A stretch of DNA of 64,000 nucleotides, taken from Phoebastria nigripes (lineage: Eukaryota; Chordata; Aves; Procellariiformes; Diomedeidae). The notes beneath the pieces were generated by a model, which was not told where the DNA came from, made no database searches, and saw nothing but the letters and a program-made list of their open reading frames with translations. The stretch spans positions 13,053-77,052 of the forward strand of contig JAYKAV010000479.1 of the NCBI GenBank assembly GCA_035582835.1, given 5' to 3'. Made by a program: the position numbers and the translations under genes. This document shows positions 23,982 through 35,900 of the stretch, piece after piece; within the stretch, counting starts at the first letter, position 1; each line of letters starts with the position of its first letter.

Positions 23982-26900
23982 CCCAAAAAAAAGCCCCACA
24001 AAACCTGATACTACCATAAAAAAAGAAAAAAAATAGAAACTTGGAAGCCTCTGGCTTTCCTTTCCTCCTGATTAAATGCAGATCACAAGAGCTTTTTATG
24101 GGAGGTAGAGACGTTTTTCAGTGCATCTGGTCCCTGGTATTAATCTTGCAGTCATGCTATATTAATGTGCACCGTTTTCAGAGCTGGCCTGGATTGAACG
24201 CCACATACCTGCTATGATGACTGAGTCAGTTCGAGCAGGGCCGAATTTCAATGTCATCTCATGCTTGTGTTTATGAACCGCCAGGTGGTCCTCGTTTGTA
24301 AACCTCTGAAATGAAACAATTTAGAAAATCGTGAATAAATGCATTTTGTGTTTTACGGGTACATCCTGCAGCAGGGTGGGGGAGAGAGCCGCCCGGAGAG
24401 CAACTGTAACACAATCGCTGCCGAGCGTTAAGCAAAACCAGAGCGGGACAGATTGTTTGAGAAGCGGTGTGTGAACACATTGCTCAAAATGAAAAAGCCA
24501 TTACATAGGGCTTCTGGGGAACGGGGGACAAATATTTTTAATAATCCATTTTTTCAAGCAGCGGGGCCACACGGTGGCTGCAGCCGATCTAGGAAATGCA
24601 AATCCGCCCCGCTCGGTGAGATGNGCCGCTTTATTGCTGGCTAATAGAGGGATGAATTAGGCGCTATTAGGGGTCAGGCAACTTTTTTTGGATGGCGTGC
24701 GACAGAGCTGGCACCCGCCTGGCAATTCAGGCCGTGGCTTTATGGAGCAGGACGGAGGCGGCTGCCCGACGTCCCTGCCCGTGGCTCTTTGCGACGGCAC
24801 GGAGCAGCCCGAAGCACGGCTGCCGTCGAACCCGGCGGGGGATGCGTTTCACGTGCAGTAAAGATGCTGTCTGAAATTCCACCTGCGAGAGAATTGCAGG
24901 ATAAAAACCCACCCGTGATAGCTTTAGGGACGTGCCGGGCGGGGGGCTCACATCCACTCCACGAGGCAGGGCTGGGTGCATGGGGCCATCGTTGACACCC
25001 AGACAAAAGGGCAGCATCGCCCGCTGCGGGGCTGCTTTGAACGGCTGCACCAGCCCCAAGCGTCGAGATTGAGGAAAGCGGGGGGGGGGAGGAGAGGCAG
25101 GGACGGGGTTAAAGCAAATAATCATAAAGACCCGAGGATGGATTGCGCCTCTCCTAATAGACTGCGACAAACCGGGCGGCTGAGGGCATTGCACGGGCCG
25201 TACTGCAGGATTTTTATGCATCCAGGAGCCGCGCAGTATCGGGCTTGTCGTTTCTAGAAAGAGCTGCTGCTGCAGCAAAGGATTTCTGCCCTTTTCCCCT
25301 TCCTTTTTTCTCTCTCTTTAAACCAACTAACAAACAAACCAACCCAAAGCCACCTGTTTCTGCGCATTAGCTCAAGCGTGACACCCCGGGTTCGCTTGCT
25401 CTTTCCGATGCTTATTTACGACTCAATTTTTTTTTTAATCGAGCAAAGCTGCGTTTTCCAGGCTGGAAGCCGCCGCGGCGCCTTCCTGGGAGCCGTGCGG
25501 CGGGGGGGGGACGTTAGCAGAGGCAAGGGACAGCACTGCCGAGACAACGGGCGCATCCGCACACGTCCCATCGATCTTCCCCTTCAGTGCAATAACAAGC
25601 GTATTATGCAAAGCGTCCTTCAAAGATGTTGTATCAGAAGGTGCTTTTGATGGTGGCTCGTAACTGGGGCTCAAATTAAAAGAAATTAGAGCTGGTGGGT
25701 CTTAACACACTGGCAGGGAGAAAACCAAAGAGGTTTTTGCCCACGTAACTCCGGGCACACACACTCCGGCTTTCCCAGCCACCGCTCCCCAATCTGGTCC
25801 GTAACTAAACCTTAAATAAAATTTCTCAACGGTTTTTTGCTAAAGATACACGTGTTCTGGGCTTCTTTCCTCCCCACAGCTTCCGAAACCCTCAGCTCTG
25901 CTCCAGCCCAAACGTGACTCATTTCCAAACAGCGTTACAAATCTCGGCAATGCCAAAATGCCACCGAACAAAGGAGAAGCGAGCGAACCGCCGCCGTTTT
26001 CCGAGGGAGACAAAATTTGCAGCATTGTTTTGCATCGCACCATAAAGCGCTCGTGGAAGGGGGGACCAGGGAGAAAGGGTGGGCACCGACACTTTGTCAT
26101 ATTTCTGGCCCAAAACCACCCTGGCTTTTAACGTACTCGGCTGCCAACCCTGCTCGCCCCTTGCGACGTGGTGATGAGCTGTTAGTGGAGGAAAATAGGT
26201 GGGTTACGGTAAGCGGAGAAAAATAAATCAGTTTTTTTGTGAGGACAGAGGAGCAGCCGGCTTCAGATGAATATTTAGCAGGCAGGCGGCCGCTGTTCCA
26301 GCGGCGTCTCGAAATACTAAACATGCAGAGACAGGGGAAAAAAAAAGGAAAAGGAAGAAAATTCCCAATTCTCTGACTCCGTTTTGTACTGGGTAAAGAA
26401 ATGGGAGATTTTTAGGTCAATGAGGGAAGCAGTGAGAGGACGAGGTAGGGAATGGGGTCACATTTCTCTCCCCGCCAGCCCCAGCTCCACAAGGGGCACG
26501 TTTCAGCCTGGCCTCGGTACCTCTGAATTTATTTTAATCTTTCATTTTGCTCCATCGCGGAATTTTTTTTTTTTTTTTTCCTTTTTTTTTTTCTTCCTAG
26601 GGCACTTTTCCTGCTTTCGGTGTGCGTTACAGCTCTATTTAACATCTTTATGTGGTCTCACTAGCTTGGGAGCTCTCTCTTTCTCTGCACAGAAATGCTC
26701 ACAGACACAATATATCTTTCTACATACATTTCCAAACGCCGAAACCTAGAGGCTGAGTCTGGCACTTCAGTTCTAAATCATGTCATTTTACACAGAGAAG
26801 AAAGCAGGGGGGGAGAAAGGGGGAAGAGTGTGGGGGGGGGGAATCGAATGAGTTAAAGCCACAGCACTGGCTTTAATATTTAATCTCCTTCCATCAGCAG

Positions 26901-29900
26901 CTGACATATAGCAGTGTTATTTCAGCCTGCTATTTTGCGGGTGTCTGAATTAAAAAGAAGATGTAGACTGTAAACTCTTTGGGGCGAGGGACAGGCGCTG
27001 GGATAACGCCGCTGCCTCCGTGCTGCAAATTGGCCCCGAAAGCGGCGGCGACCCTTCACACTGCAATGGCGAAGGACTGTGTAAANTAAGAGTTTAAATA
27101 CCGCACGCAGCCCCAGTTTGTGCTTTTCTCTCTGTGCCTGATGGCCTTTGGGGCAGGGGACAGAGCAGGCGGATGGTATTTGGGGTTTAGGTAAACACAG
27201 GGCTGGGTTTATTTACCCCAGAGACGGTAACGGCTTTTTGGAGAAAAACAGATTTGAGGCAGACTAAGGCTGGCCAGTCTGCATTCTTTACCCAACAGGC
27301 TGTGACAGCTCGATGAATAAATGTGCTCATTTAAAAATCTTTATTTAATAGGACACAATACTTCCAGCTGGACCAACGCACCATCTCCATTAAAGCAAGA
27401 GCCAGAGAATAAATGCAGTAGGCTGAAGCCTGGATCTTTAGTCAGAAGGAGATTTTTCCATCGGTTTAATAAGCACAACATGAAAAACAAGGGGTTGCTC
27501 AGGGTTTTTCCTTGCTTTTGGAAAGCTTACAACTGCGTTTGATGCAAAAGGAGGGTCAGGCGAGCGCCGAACCCACTGCATCCAACCCTCCGGCCGTGCA
27601 GGAGCCCAGGCGCTCGCTGGCTCTCCCAGCAGCTCCAGCGCACAAGCTGCACGGCTATTTTTTAACCTTGACAGTAATTTTCAGAGAACATAAACACCGG
27701 CTGCGCACCGAGCCAGTCGCCTGGCCAAAATTCAGTTTTAATATAGACCAAGTGTAGGCTGCAACAGCCCAAACTGTTCTACGGGCACACGCTTGTAAAA
27801 AGGAGACTTTACCTTGCGGAAAGCACAAGCCCTGGTACAGTCTCACCAGACCCGAAAGGGGTGAGGAGCCAAACCTGTCTCCATCAAGCTCATCACACGG
27901 CTGAATTAATAAGCTGTCATTAATATGGGGAAGCCAAAACGCTGCTCCAACCTTAACTCCAGCACAGCGGTGTGTTATTCTGCCCACGGACACCACAGTA
28001 GTGCCGTGACATGGTTGAAACACCTGGATGCCAGCGGAAACAAAAGAAATCAGCACGTGTCTTGCAACTGCAGTGCTAGACGTAAATGACTGCACTAAGC
28101 ACGCCGGCGTGGATAAGCTGAGCTCAAAGTCACCGACTTTAAAAGAAGCCACAACAGGTTTCACTTCCAAAGTCCGTCCAGTTGCTGTGATGCCCTACAA
28201 CGAGCGATCGCGGTGCGATCAGCCCAGGACGAGGGGGCTGGGGGATGTNCTGGAGTCTGCCTTGCTCTCCTGGCACCGCCTCAGGCGAGGGGCTCCGACC
28301 TCCTTCGTTTGGGGACCTCCCGGCGGGCAGGACACCCACACGAGCCGGGAGACGTGGCATGCGGAGAGCAAGGCCAACGCCACGGGGAGATGCTGGACCT
28401 CCCGTACGCATCCCAGCCCACCCAGTGCCCAATGCAGCACATCCTCCCCGCACTTCCCGGCTGCAGCAGACCCGCTGCCTACACCCCATCCATACATCTC
28501 GCCGTGACAGGGCTCAGATGGATTTCTAGCCGCGTGGCAGGCTGGATAGATATTCCCAGTTCGCTCGGCACAACTGCAGAGGTAACTAATGCAGGGTCAC
28601 GGATGCCCCCAAGGGCTGGGTGCCCAAAGGTTAGCTGTTACGGCTGTGAGTGATGTGACCCCCCAGTTCTTGCGCAGATCTGGGCTCCATCTCACCCATT
28701 TCCCATCTGAGCAATGACAACGATAATTCCCTCCCTTGCAGAGAGGCTGTAAGGATTAATTCGCTAATGTGCATAAAGTGCCCCGATACTGGAGTGATTC
28801 ATAGATTTTAAAGGCCGGGGGGACCATTACAATTATCTGCCCAGGACCACGTGAATCCCCAGATGGGCCCATTTCCATAGGAAAGGAGGTGTCACGAGAC
28901 GACGAGGAGATAACGCTGCAAAGACTTGTTGGTTTGAAAGAATGCAACAATAGCATGGCCAAGTTGTCTTATTTTTACACTTACGAGAGACGTCGTGCAA
29001 AGATTTCGGACCCGTTTCCTCTTGGAGGGTTCCCCATAAGGCGATGCTCACCAGGCCAGGTTTCAGAAGAGCTCGGAGCCCAGTTGCTCCCACTGGAAAG
29101 CTCGTGGCTACGTTTTTGAAAGCAGCCAAGGCACCGAGTCCGTGCAGCTCGAAGGTGGCCGCAGCAGCTATGGTTACCGAGCGCTTCTGGAAAGCTGGTT
29201 TCAGTGGCAGCATCCTTCCGCTAGAGGAGGGAAGAGACAGCACCTCCGCGAGCCTGAACGAGGATAAATGAGAAGAAGAGTGAAGGTTTATGAGTGATCA
29301 GCTCAAGAACAAAAAAAAAAAAACCAGATCGTGTATTGCACGTATCGGTATTCAAAGAAAGCTCTGCTGCTCCTGCTCGAGCACAAAGCCTTTTGCAGGA
29401 GGGGGAGCGGCTGCTCCGTGGGCTGCGAGTGCGGCACAGGCTTTATACTGAGAACGCCCCTGAGCCAAGGTCATTTCACCCCAGCCCGTGCAGGGGAGAA
29501 ACTAAAACCTGAAAGAGGGGCAAGAGGTAAATCTCCACAGCCGCATCAGCCAGGGGACATCAGCTCAGCGTCCGCTTCAGGGCTTTGCTTTGTCGCTGCC
29601 ACAGCGGGGCTGTTTCTTGCATTGCAGCAGGATGCTCGTCTGCAAAATGTTCAGGCACTAAGTGCCCGGTGCCCTTCCCAAGTTGGAGGCAGCAGGAAAA
29701 GCTTATTTCTACTCACTCAGGTCCTGTGAAAATCAGAAAGGCCGAAGCCAGCTCAATCACTTCGGAGAGGAGTGGGCTTGGATGCATTTTGTGCAATGCC
29801 CCCCCTGCAGCTCTCCCCCTGCCCCAAAACTGCATCGAGATTAAACCTTGAAATGTTATTTTTGGCTCAGACAACTCCAGGGACCCATGTGGCTATGCCT

Positions 29901-32900
29901 TTTACTTTAAAAATCTGCTTACATCCTGCCCTGTGATTAATTCACGTTCCTTTCCTTGTTTAAAAAAAAAAGAAAGAATAAGAATAATAATCAGAAACTT
30001 CAGCCTGTTCACAGGCAGCATTCAGCGCTGGTGTTAGGAAGCCACGACCAAACAGCCAAAAAGCCCTTTAACAAGCACTTTGTTTGGGATGAACATTGTG
30101 CAAACCACAAAAATTTGTCCCTTTTTTTTTTTTTTTTTTCTCCTCAGAGAGAACCATCTGCCTTCAGATTTTGTTTTTCTGGGGGACTGCGTGTTTTGTT
30201 TTTAAGCTATTTATCACAGATCGGCGCTGCACAGCAGCATCTTCTCTGTGTCATATAATCTGCCCTCTAAACGCAGACGGCTCCACGTCAGGCTTCTCCC
30301 ATCTCCAGCAAGCCGAGGGAGAGCAGCAGCNAGGTTAAGATGCCAACGCATGACACAGGACACTTTGGTTTCCCCGAGATCAGCACCTGGGAGGTGAGAG
30401 ACGAGCTATGTTTTTTATAAGGCAGCGAGGACCAGGCCAGAGGGAGCAGATTTTTATGGGCAGTTCAGTATTCAGCTCCTACCAAATCACTGATAATTAG
30501 TGCCGAGATACTCGGGTTGCTCCACAAACTTCCCTGCAATTTAAACAAAGAGTTAACCAGGTTCTGGAGCCCGTCCCATCCTGTTCCTCCTTGGCCAGAA
30601 GGGCAGAGCATTTAACTCAGAGTAGGTAAATAATTTAATTTACATTTCTATAGCTTCACTTATCCCAGAGGGCTTCTCATACACATGCCCCTCCACTGAA
30701 ATGCAGGTGTTTCAGCAGGGGGGAAGGCAGCAACCATCTGGCCTACAGCACACCACGTAGAGGTGAGGAGGGAAGCATTCGGCCAAGGACATATGGGGCA
30801 AACTCTTTAATAAAACTCTGTATTCAACTTTTTTTTTTTTTAATTTTAATAAAGTCTCATATGGTAGACACAGCCTCTCCTTCATCTCCAGCGCACCCGA
30901 GTTCAGCATCAGCACATCTGTGTGCAGACAAAAACAACTGCCAACCCTCCGGAGCAGCCAGCAGCCGACCTGCTTGGCCAGAAAGGCATTCATCCCAGCT
31001 GGATTTAACCTGCGTTGGACACCGGGTGCTTTAGCTATCAAACCCAACCCTCCAGGTACCGAGGAATTTCTCTGCAGCACACCAAAGGACCATGAAACAA
31101 CCTTCTCTCCTTTTTAAAAAGGGGCATATGTAGAAAAATAGCAGATGGTTGAGATGGTTTATGGAGCACCTGGGAGGAAAGCAGCCCCTTGTTTTGTCCA
31201 AAGTACACCTGGTCCTACAGAGGAGGAGCCCTCAGCGCCTCGTAGGCACAGCTCCGCCGGGACAGCCGCTGGAATTACAGCCCAAACCCTGGGACACAAA
31301 CCTAAGCTGGGAAGATCAGGCTCCTAAATCTCCAACGGGTCTACACTACGTGAAAGACACCGATACCCTCCTCCTCTGCTCGAGTGATGCTCGAGGGGGA
31401 CGGACACATTGAGGAGTCAGTCTGCTCCTCCCGAGCTCTCTGTCCGCAGGCATCNGCTGCTCCATCCCATCGGCAGCGGCCAGACACAGACAAGCGATGC
31501 AGGGACCTGCCCGCAGTCGCACAAAGCCTGCGGCGCTCGGCTAGAACCTGGAAATGCAATAATTATTTACTTCCACACGGTGGAGCATTTTTAGCCTTGT
31601 TTCGATAGAAGTGAAGGTTATTAAAATACATGTATTAATTACCGCTGCCACATAACTTAAGAGGAGAGGCACAGCGGTAATTAACGGAGGTGAGCGAGGG
31701 GGTGGAGTTGCAGAGCGTCAGCAACTCCACAGCTTGTGCTATGGATACGCGCCTGCCCCATGGGAACCCCCAGATAGCTCCAGCGTGGATGTGAATCATT
31801 ATTACGTCCCCGGCTCGAATCCCAGCAGCACCACAGGTTTTCAGTGTGACCTTGGGCAAGCCATCAATTCTTCCCCTACCTACCAGACAGAGCAAATAAA
31901 AAGGGAAAAGGCACCATACTTCACGAGGGCGTTAGGAGAGGAAGCCGACCGCGCATGCAAGTACCAGGAGCCATGTGAGAAGCACTGCAGGGGAAAAAAA
32001 AAAAAAAAATTAACAAAGGCAATTACAGCTGTGTTTCCCTAACCGTATTTCAAGCACGGGGCGCTCGGTGATTCATTAGGAGCTCAGCATCTCTTCCCGT
32101 CACAAGAGCTGGGGAATAGAGACCAAGGAAAATGGGCAGAGGCACGGCGGAGGGCAGGGAGCTCAGGCTAAGTGAAATTCCTGCCCTGCCCTACCGCAGA
32201 GAGCTGCTCGGCTGAGCAGTTTAGGAAGTTATGTGGCATTGAGGGAGGAAAGGGGTGAATTATGCAGCTGTGCTGTTGTGTTACTCGTGGGGCCCTGCCC
32301 TCATGCAATACAGAGAAAGAATCGTGAGCCCCTGGTGCTGGTGGTAGAGAAGAAAGGGTAAAAAAGAGAAAAAAAAACCCCACCCCACCCCCCCCAAAGA
32401 CTTCAGATCTACCACAGAAACCCAATCTGGGCTCCTGCCTTCCCCTGCAAGCCTCTGCTGTTTACCAAATGAGTCACCCTTCCTGCCTTGAACGCTTGAC
32501 AGCTCCTGAATGAATAATCTGGGAGCAAAGACTTTCTCGGCAAACAAACAGCATCGGCAGCAAGTCCCGCGCGACGCATGCATGCGAGAGATAATTTATA
32601 GAGTGAAAAGAAAAGAATAACAGGAAACTCCTTCTCTGCATACCCCAAGAAACAAGAATGTATGTGTAAAAATAATTAAATCTGAACTGGAGTCGATTAA
32701 TTTGTCTACAGGGCTGAGGATTTGTGCTTTGGGAGGCTGCACGGGGATCTTAAAAAGTCTCTGGACAGCGGCCAAGTCTGTCAATACCGCACGGGCGAGG
32801 AGAGGCTTTGGCAGCAGGTGCCGGAGCACATGCAGCTTCGACAGCGCCGTGGTACAAGCCACTCCGGCTTCCCTACTCCCTGCCAAACCATACATCGCAG

Positions 32901-35900
32901 CCGAGTGCTTAGCCTCATTGGCAACGCAGCCCTTAAACCTGGGGTGACAACAGGGAGTCTTGCAGCCTGCACGTCCCTGCACCTGGTGGGGANGCTGCGA
33001 TGCTCCCCCAGCAAGGCAGCGCTATCGGCACCGGGGAGGCGAGCTTAGAAATGTAGGTAAAGGGAAACCGAGTGGTTTGAGCCAGCAGAACTGAGCCAAA
33101 ACCAGGACTNGGACGTCTCCCTTGGACCTGAGATACCCAACACAGCTGCGTCTGAGCATGGGTCTGCGGTCGGGTCCTTCAGCAGCAGGACAGCGCTGCA
33201 GGGAGCTGCCGTGCCCACGCGCAGGACGGTGGGATCTCCCTTTCTGTACTTACCCTGGGAAGAGGATAAGAGAAAGCTGTGCTGGGAAAGCAGGACTCCA
33301 GCAGCGGACTCTGCTCCAAACAGCCGATCCCCTCAACTCCAATCCAACTCCCTTACGGTCACTTCCAAAGCAAATTCTCAAGGGCCGAGGGAGCGGAGGT
33401 TAAATTTGGTCTCATCCGAGAGGTTTGGTGGTTGTCCTCTCGGAAGATGCCCTGCACCAGGCTAACACGATCCTCTCCGCTGCACTATTGTTTCAGGGCT
33501 ACAAGAAAGCTGATCCTAAAAAAAAAGTTAGCTCCAATGGAAAAAAGCACTCATTGTGCCAGTATGCTGCAGCTTGAAAAAGTCGACGTGACTCAGCCTT
33601 GACCTTTGAACAACACTACAATTAGAAAAAGGATGCCATGGTCCCCATTCAGTTTTTTAATGCACTGGAAGGTTGATTTCCTTCAATTCATTTGCAATAT
33701 TGGGTATGCGCCCACCCATTCATGGTGTGCGAGCCTCTCCTTACAGGCTTTATTGCCTGAAAAAAGGGGTGTTTTTTGTGGACCTGAGCTAGGACCTCTC
33801 CTGGGGAAGCTCCAACAGCAACAGTCTGGAGAGGGCATCATGTTAAATGAAGACACAATTGAAGTGGCTTAGAGGCTTGGGTTTTTTCCCCTTTAATGTT
33901 GGCATTTGCTAGTTAGAGAGAACAAGCTATAAGGAAGTGTAGACCCACATACCTGGGCACGACTTAAATACACTCACGCAGTCTAAAAATGGGGAGGGTA
34001 ATTATTGAGGGTGGTAGATGGGGTACCATCAAGTGGAGAGGGACAAAACGCAGGAGGCAAATTGAGATTTATGGATCCTTGGCCACCTTGAGAAGCGACT
34101 GGGGCATTTTGGAAATGAGCCGTAGAAATAAGAGGGGTCTGGCCCCCTTCTTCTATACCAAGAGGTACGAGCGCTCTGCTCAGCAAACCCAGTCCTGCCC
34201 TCGCATCCCTTCCAGCCATCCTTACTTACAGAGCTCCCAGATCTTATCTGAGGGCATGATTTCTCCCCACAACTAACCCATTCTGTAGCTCCCTTCATCA
34301 TCTTTATTCCAAGGAGCCCTTAAAGCACAAACAGCTTTCCAGCACCTATCTCACCAACACCACTTACGAAAACGCATCCTTTCTTTGTGCCTCTCCACAC
34401 CTTTCTCCCAGAGATTTTGGCCAACCTGCAGAGCCCCTTCGCTCTTTTTCTGCCCCTGCTTTCCAGACACAGACGCAAAACTAAGTCCTGCATTGTACAT
34501 AGACCATGACGGCCCATGATAAGTTGTCAGATGTCAGCGCACCGCGGTAATTAAGCTTTTAAAAGGAGATAGGCAGCAGCAGAAAAAAAATTCCGGGCGT
34601 TTGACTATTTTTGCCTCTTGGAAGAGCCACCTGTTTTATCGTAACAGGTAGATTTATGGGCATATTAACGCGGCGCTGCTGCTCCCACCCTGATGAGGTT
34701 CTCAGTGACCCTCTTCTCTCTCAAGATTTATGATTTCTCAGAGCAGATTATTGCAGAGGGGTCTAACTCCAAGCTCTTTGCCCGACTCCATCCTGCACCC
34801 AGAGTGCCGGGAGATCTCCCGCACCAAGGATCTGGATCCTTCCCCCCCCGCCCCAAATTATCTGCAATCATTATGCAACTGCACTGTCTTTCAAAAGGTG
34901 CCAAGTTTTCCCCAGCAAGTCAGGTCAGGTTTATGGGGAAGCAAGTCTCCTTGCTCTTTTCACATGCATTTCCAAACACCTCGCAACGCCTGCCATTACA
35001 GGAGCTCACGATGGGGAGGTTTCAGCCGTCTACACAACAGGATTATGTTCGAGGAGTGCATTAACACGCTCCCAGCTCTCCGGCGCTTGTCTGTGTACTT
35101 AGTGACCTGACAAAATCCCCAGCAAAAGCCTTTCTGCGTCTGAAGCAGACTCCCCAGCTGCAATTCGCACCAGCCCAGGGCTCTCGCTCGCTTCTAATTG
35201 CCTCCTTAGCCACTCCCGGCTAATGGTAAACCCTTTTAACATTACTTTCCACCTGCAGCCCTTAATAAAAATTAAGTGGATAAACTCTTAAGTGCAAGAA
35301 AAATCAGACAAGATAGAGCCAAGCATAACGCAAGCAGCTTTCCCATAAGCTTTTCCCCACGTTGTTTGATCTACAGCCCTCCTCCCCAGCCCCGTCTGTG
35401 CTCCCAGCCTCGCGAGCAGAGATTACCCCCGCTGAGGTGCCAACTGGGTGATGATTCAGCGATGTAGAAATATACAGCTGAGGTCACCAAAATCGCTTTA
35501 CTCGCATCCTTAGGGTCTTAACAATTTTTCCGCCTACATTATGGGCTGCAGATAATAAAATTTCACATGCAGTCAAAGTAAAATGCATTTAAATTTTCTT
35601 CTAAAGCTTACAAACGTTTGAGGTTTATAGCAAACATCACACAAGCCTCTTAAAAGGGAGACAAGCTAACACAGCAATCGCAAATTGTTTTTAATACCTA
35701 AAACGTGTGCAGGAAACACCTCCCCCAGCCACAGAAACAAAAGCTTGGATTAATACCCCAGCGAGTAGGTGAATTAGCCGATTTTACAAGTGCAGAAGTC
35801 AGAATTAAGATGTCGACAGCGATGCTGTGCAANGAAGAGCTCGCACCTGTATCTTCAGCACTGCAAGTATCTGGTAACACATCGCACAGTGACTTTGCAG

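Larger units (their letters stand above)
21021..24208 (-). other. ATF7 intron with an old CR1 and homopolymers
   Basis: Intron of 3188 nt with a GTATGT donor and an AACAG acceptor. It holds an ancient CR1 LINE (about 21785-22340), an A run at about 22600-22618 and an A36 run at 23944-23979. The remainder is unremarkable. Confidence 0.8.

Noticed and set aside
24727..25278. 183-codon minus-strand open frame in the CpG island
   Set aside because: High GC lowers stop frequency, and the protein is Pro/Arg-rich without any domain. The island itself is the better explanation.
31808..31825. tRNA B-box-like GGCTCGAATCC
   Set aside because: There is no A-box or cloverleaf around it. The following GTGTGACCTTGGGCAAG shows that it is the tRNA-derived part of a MIR-like SINE.
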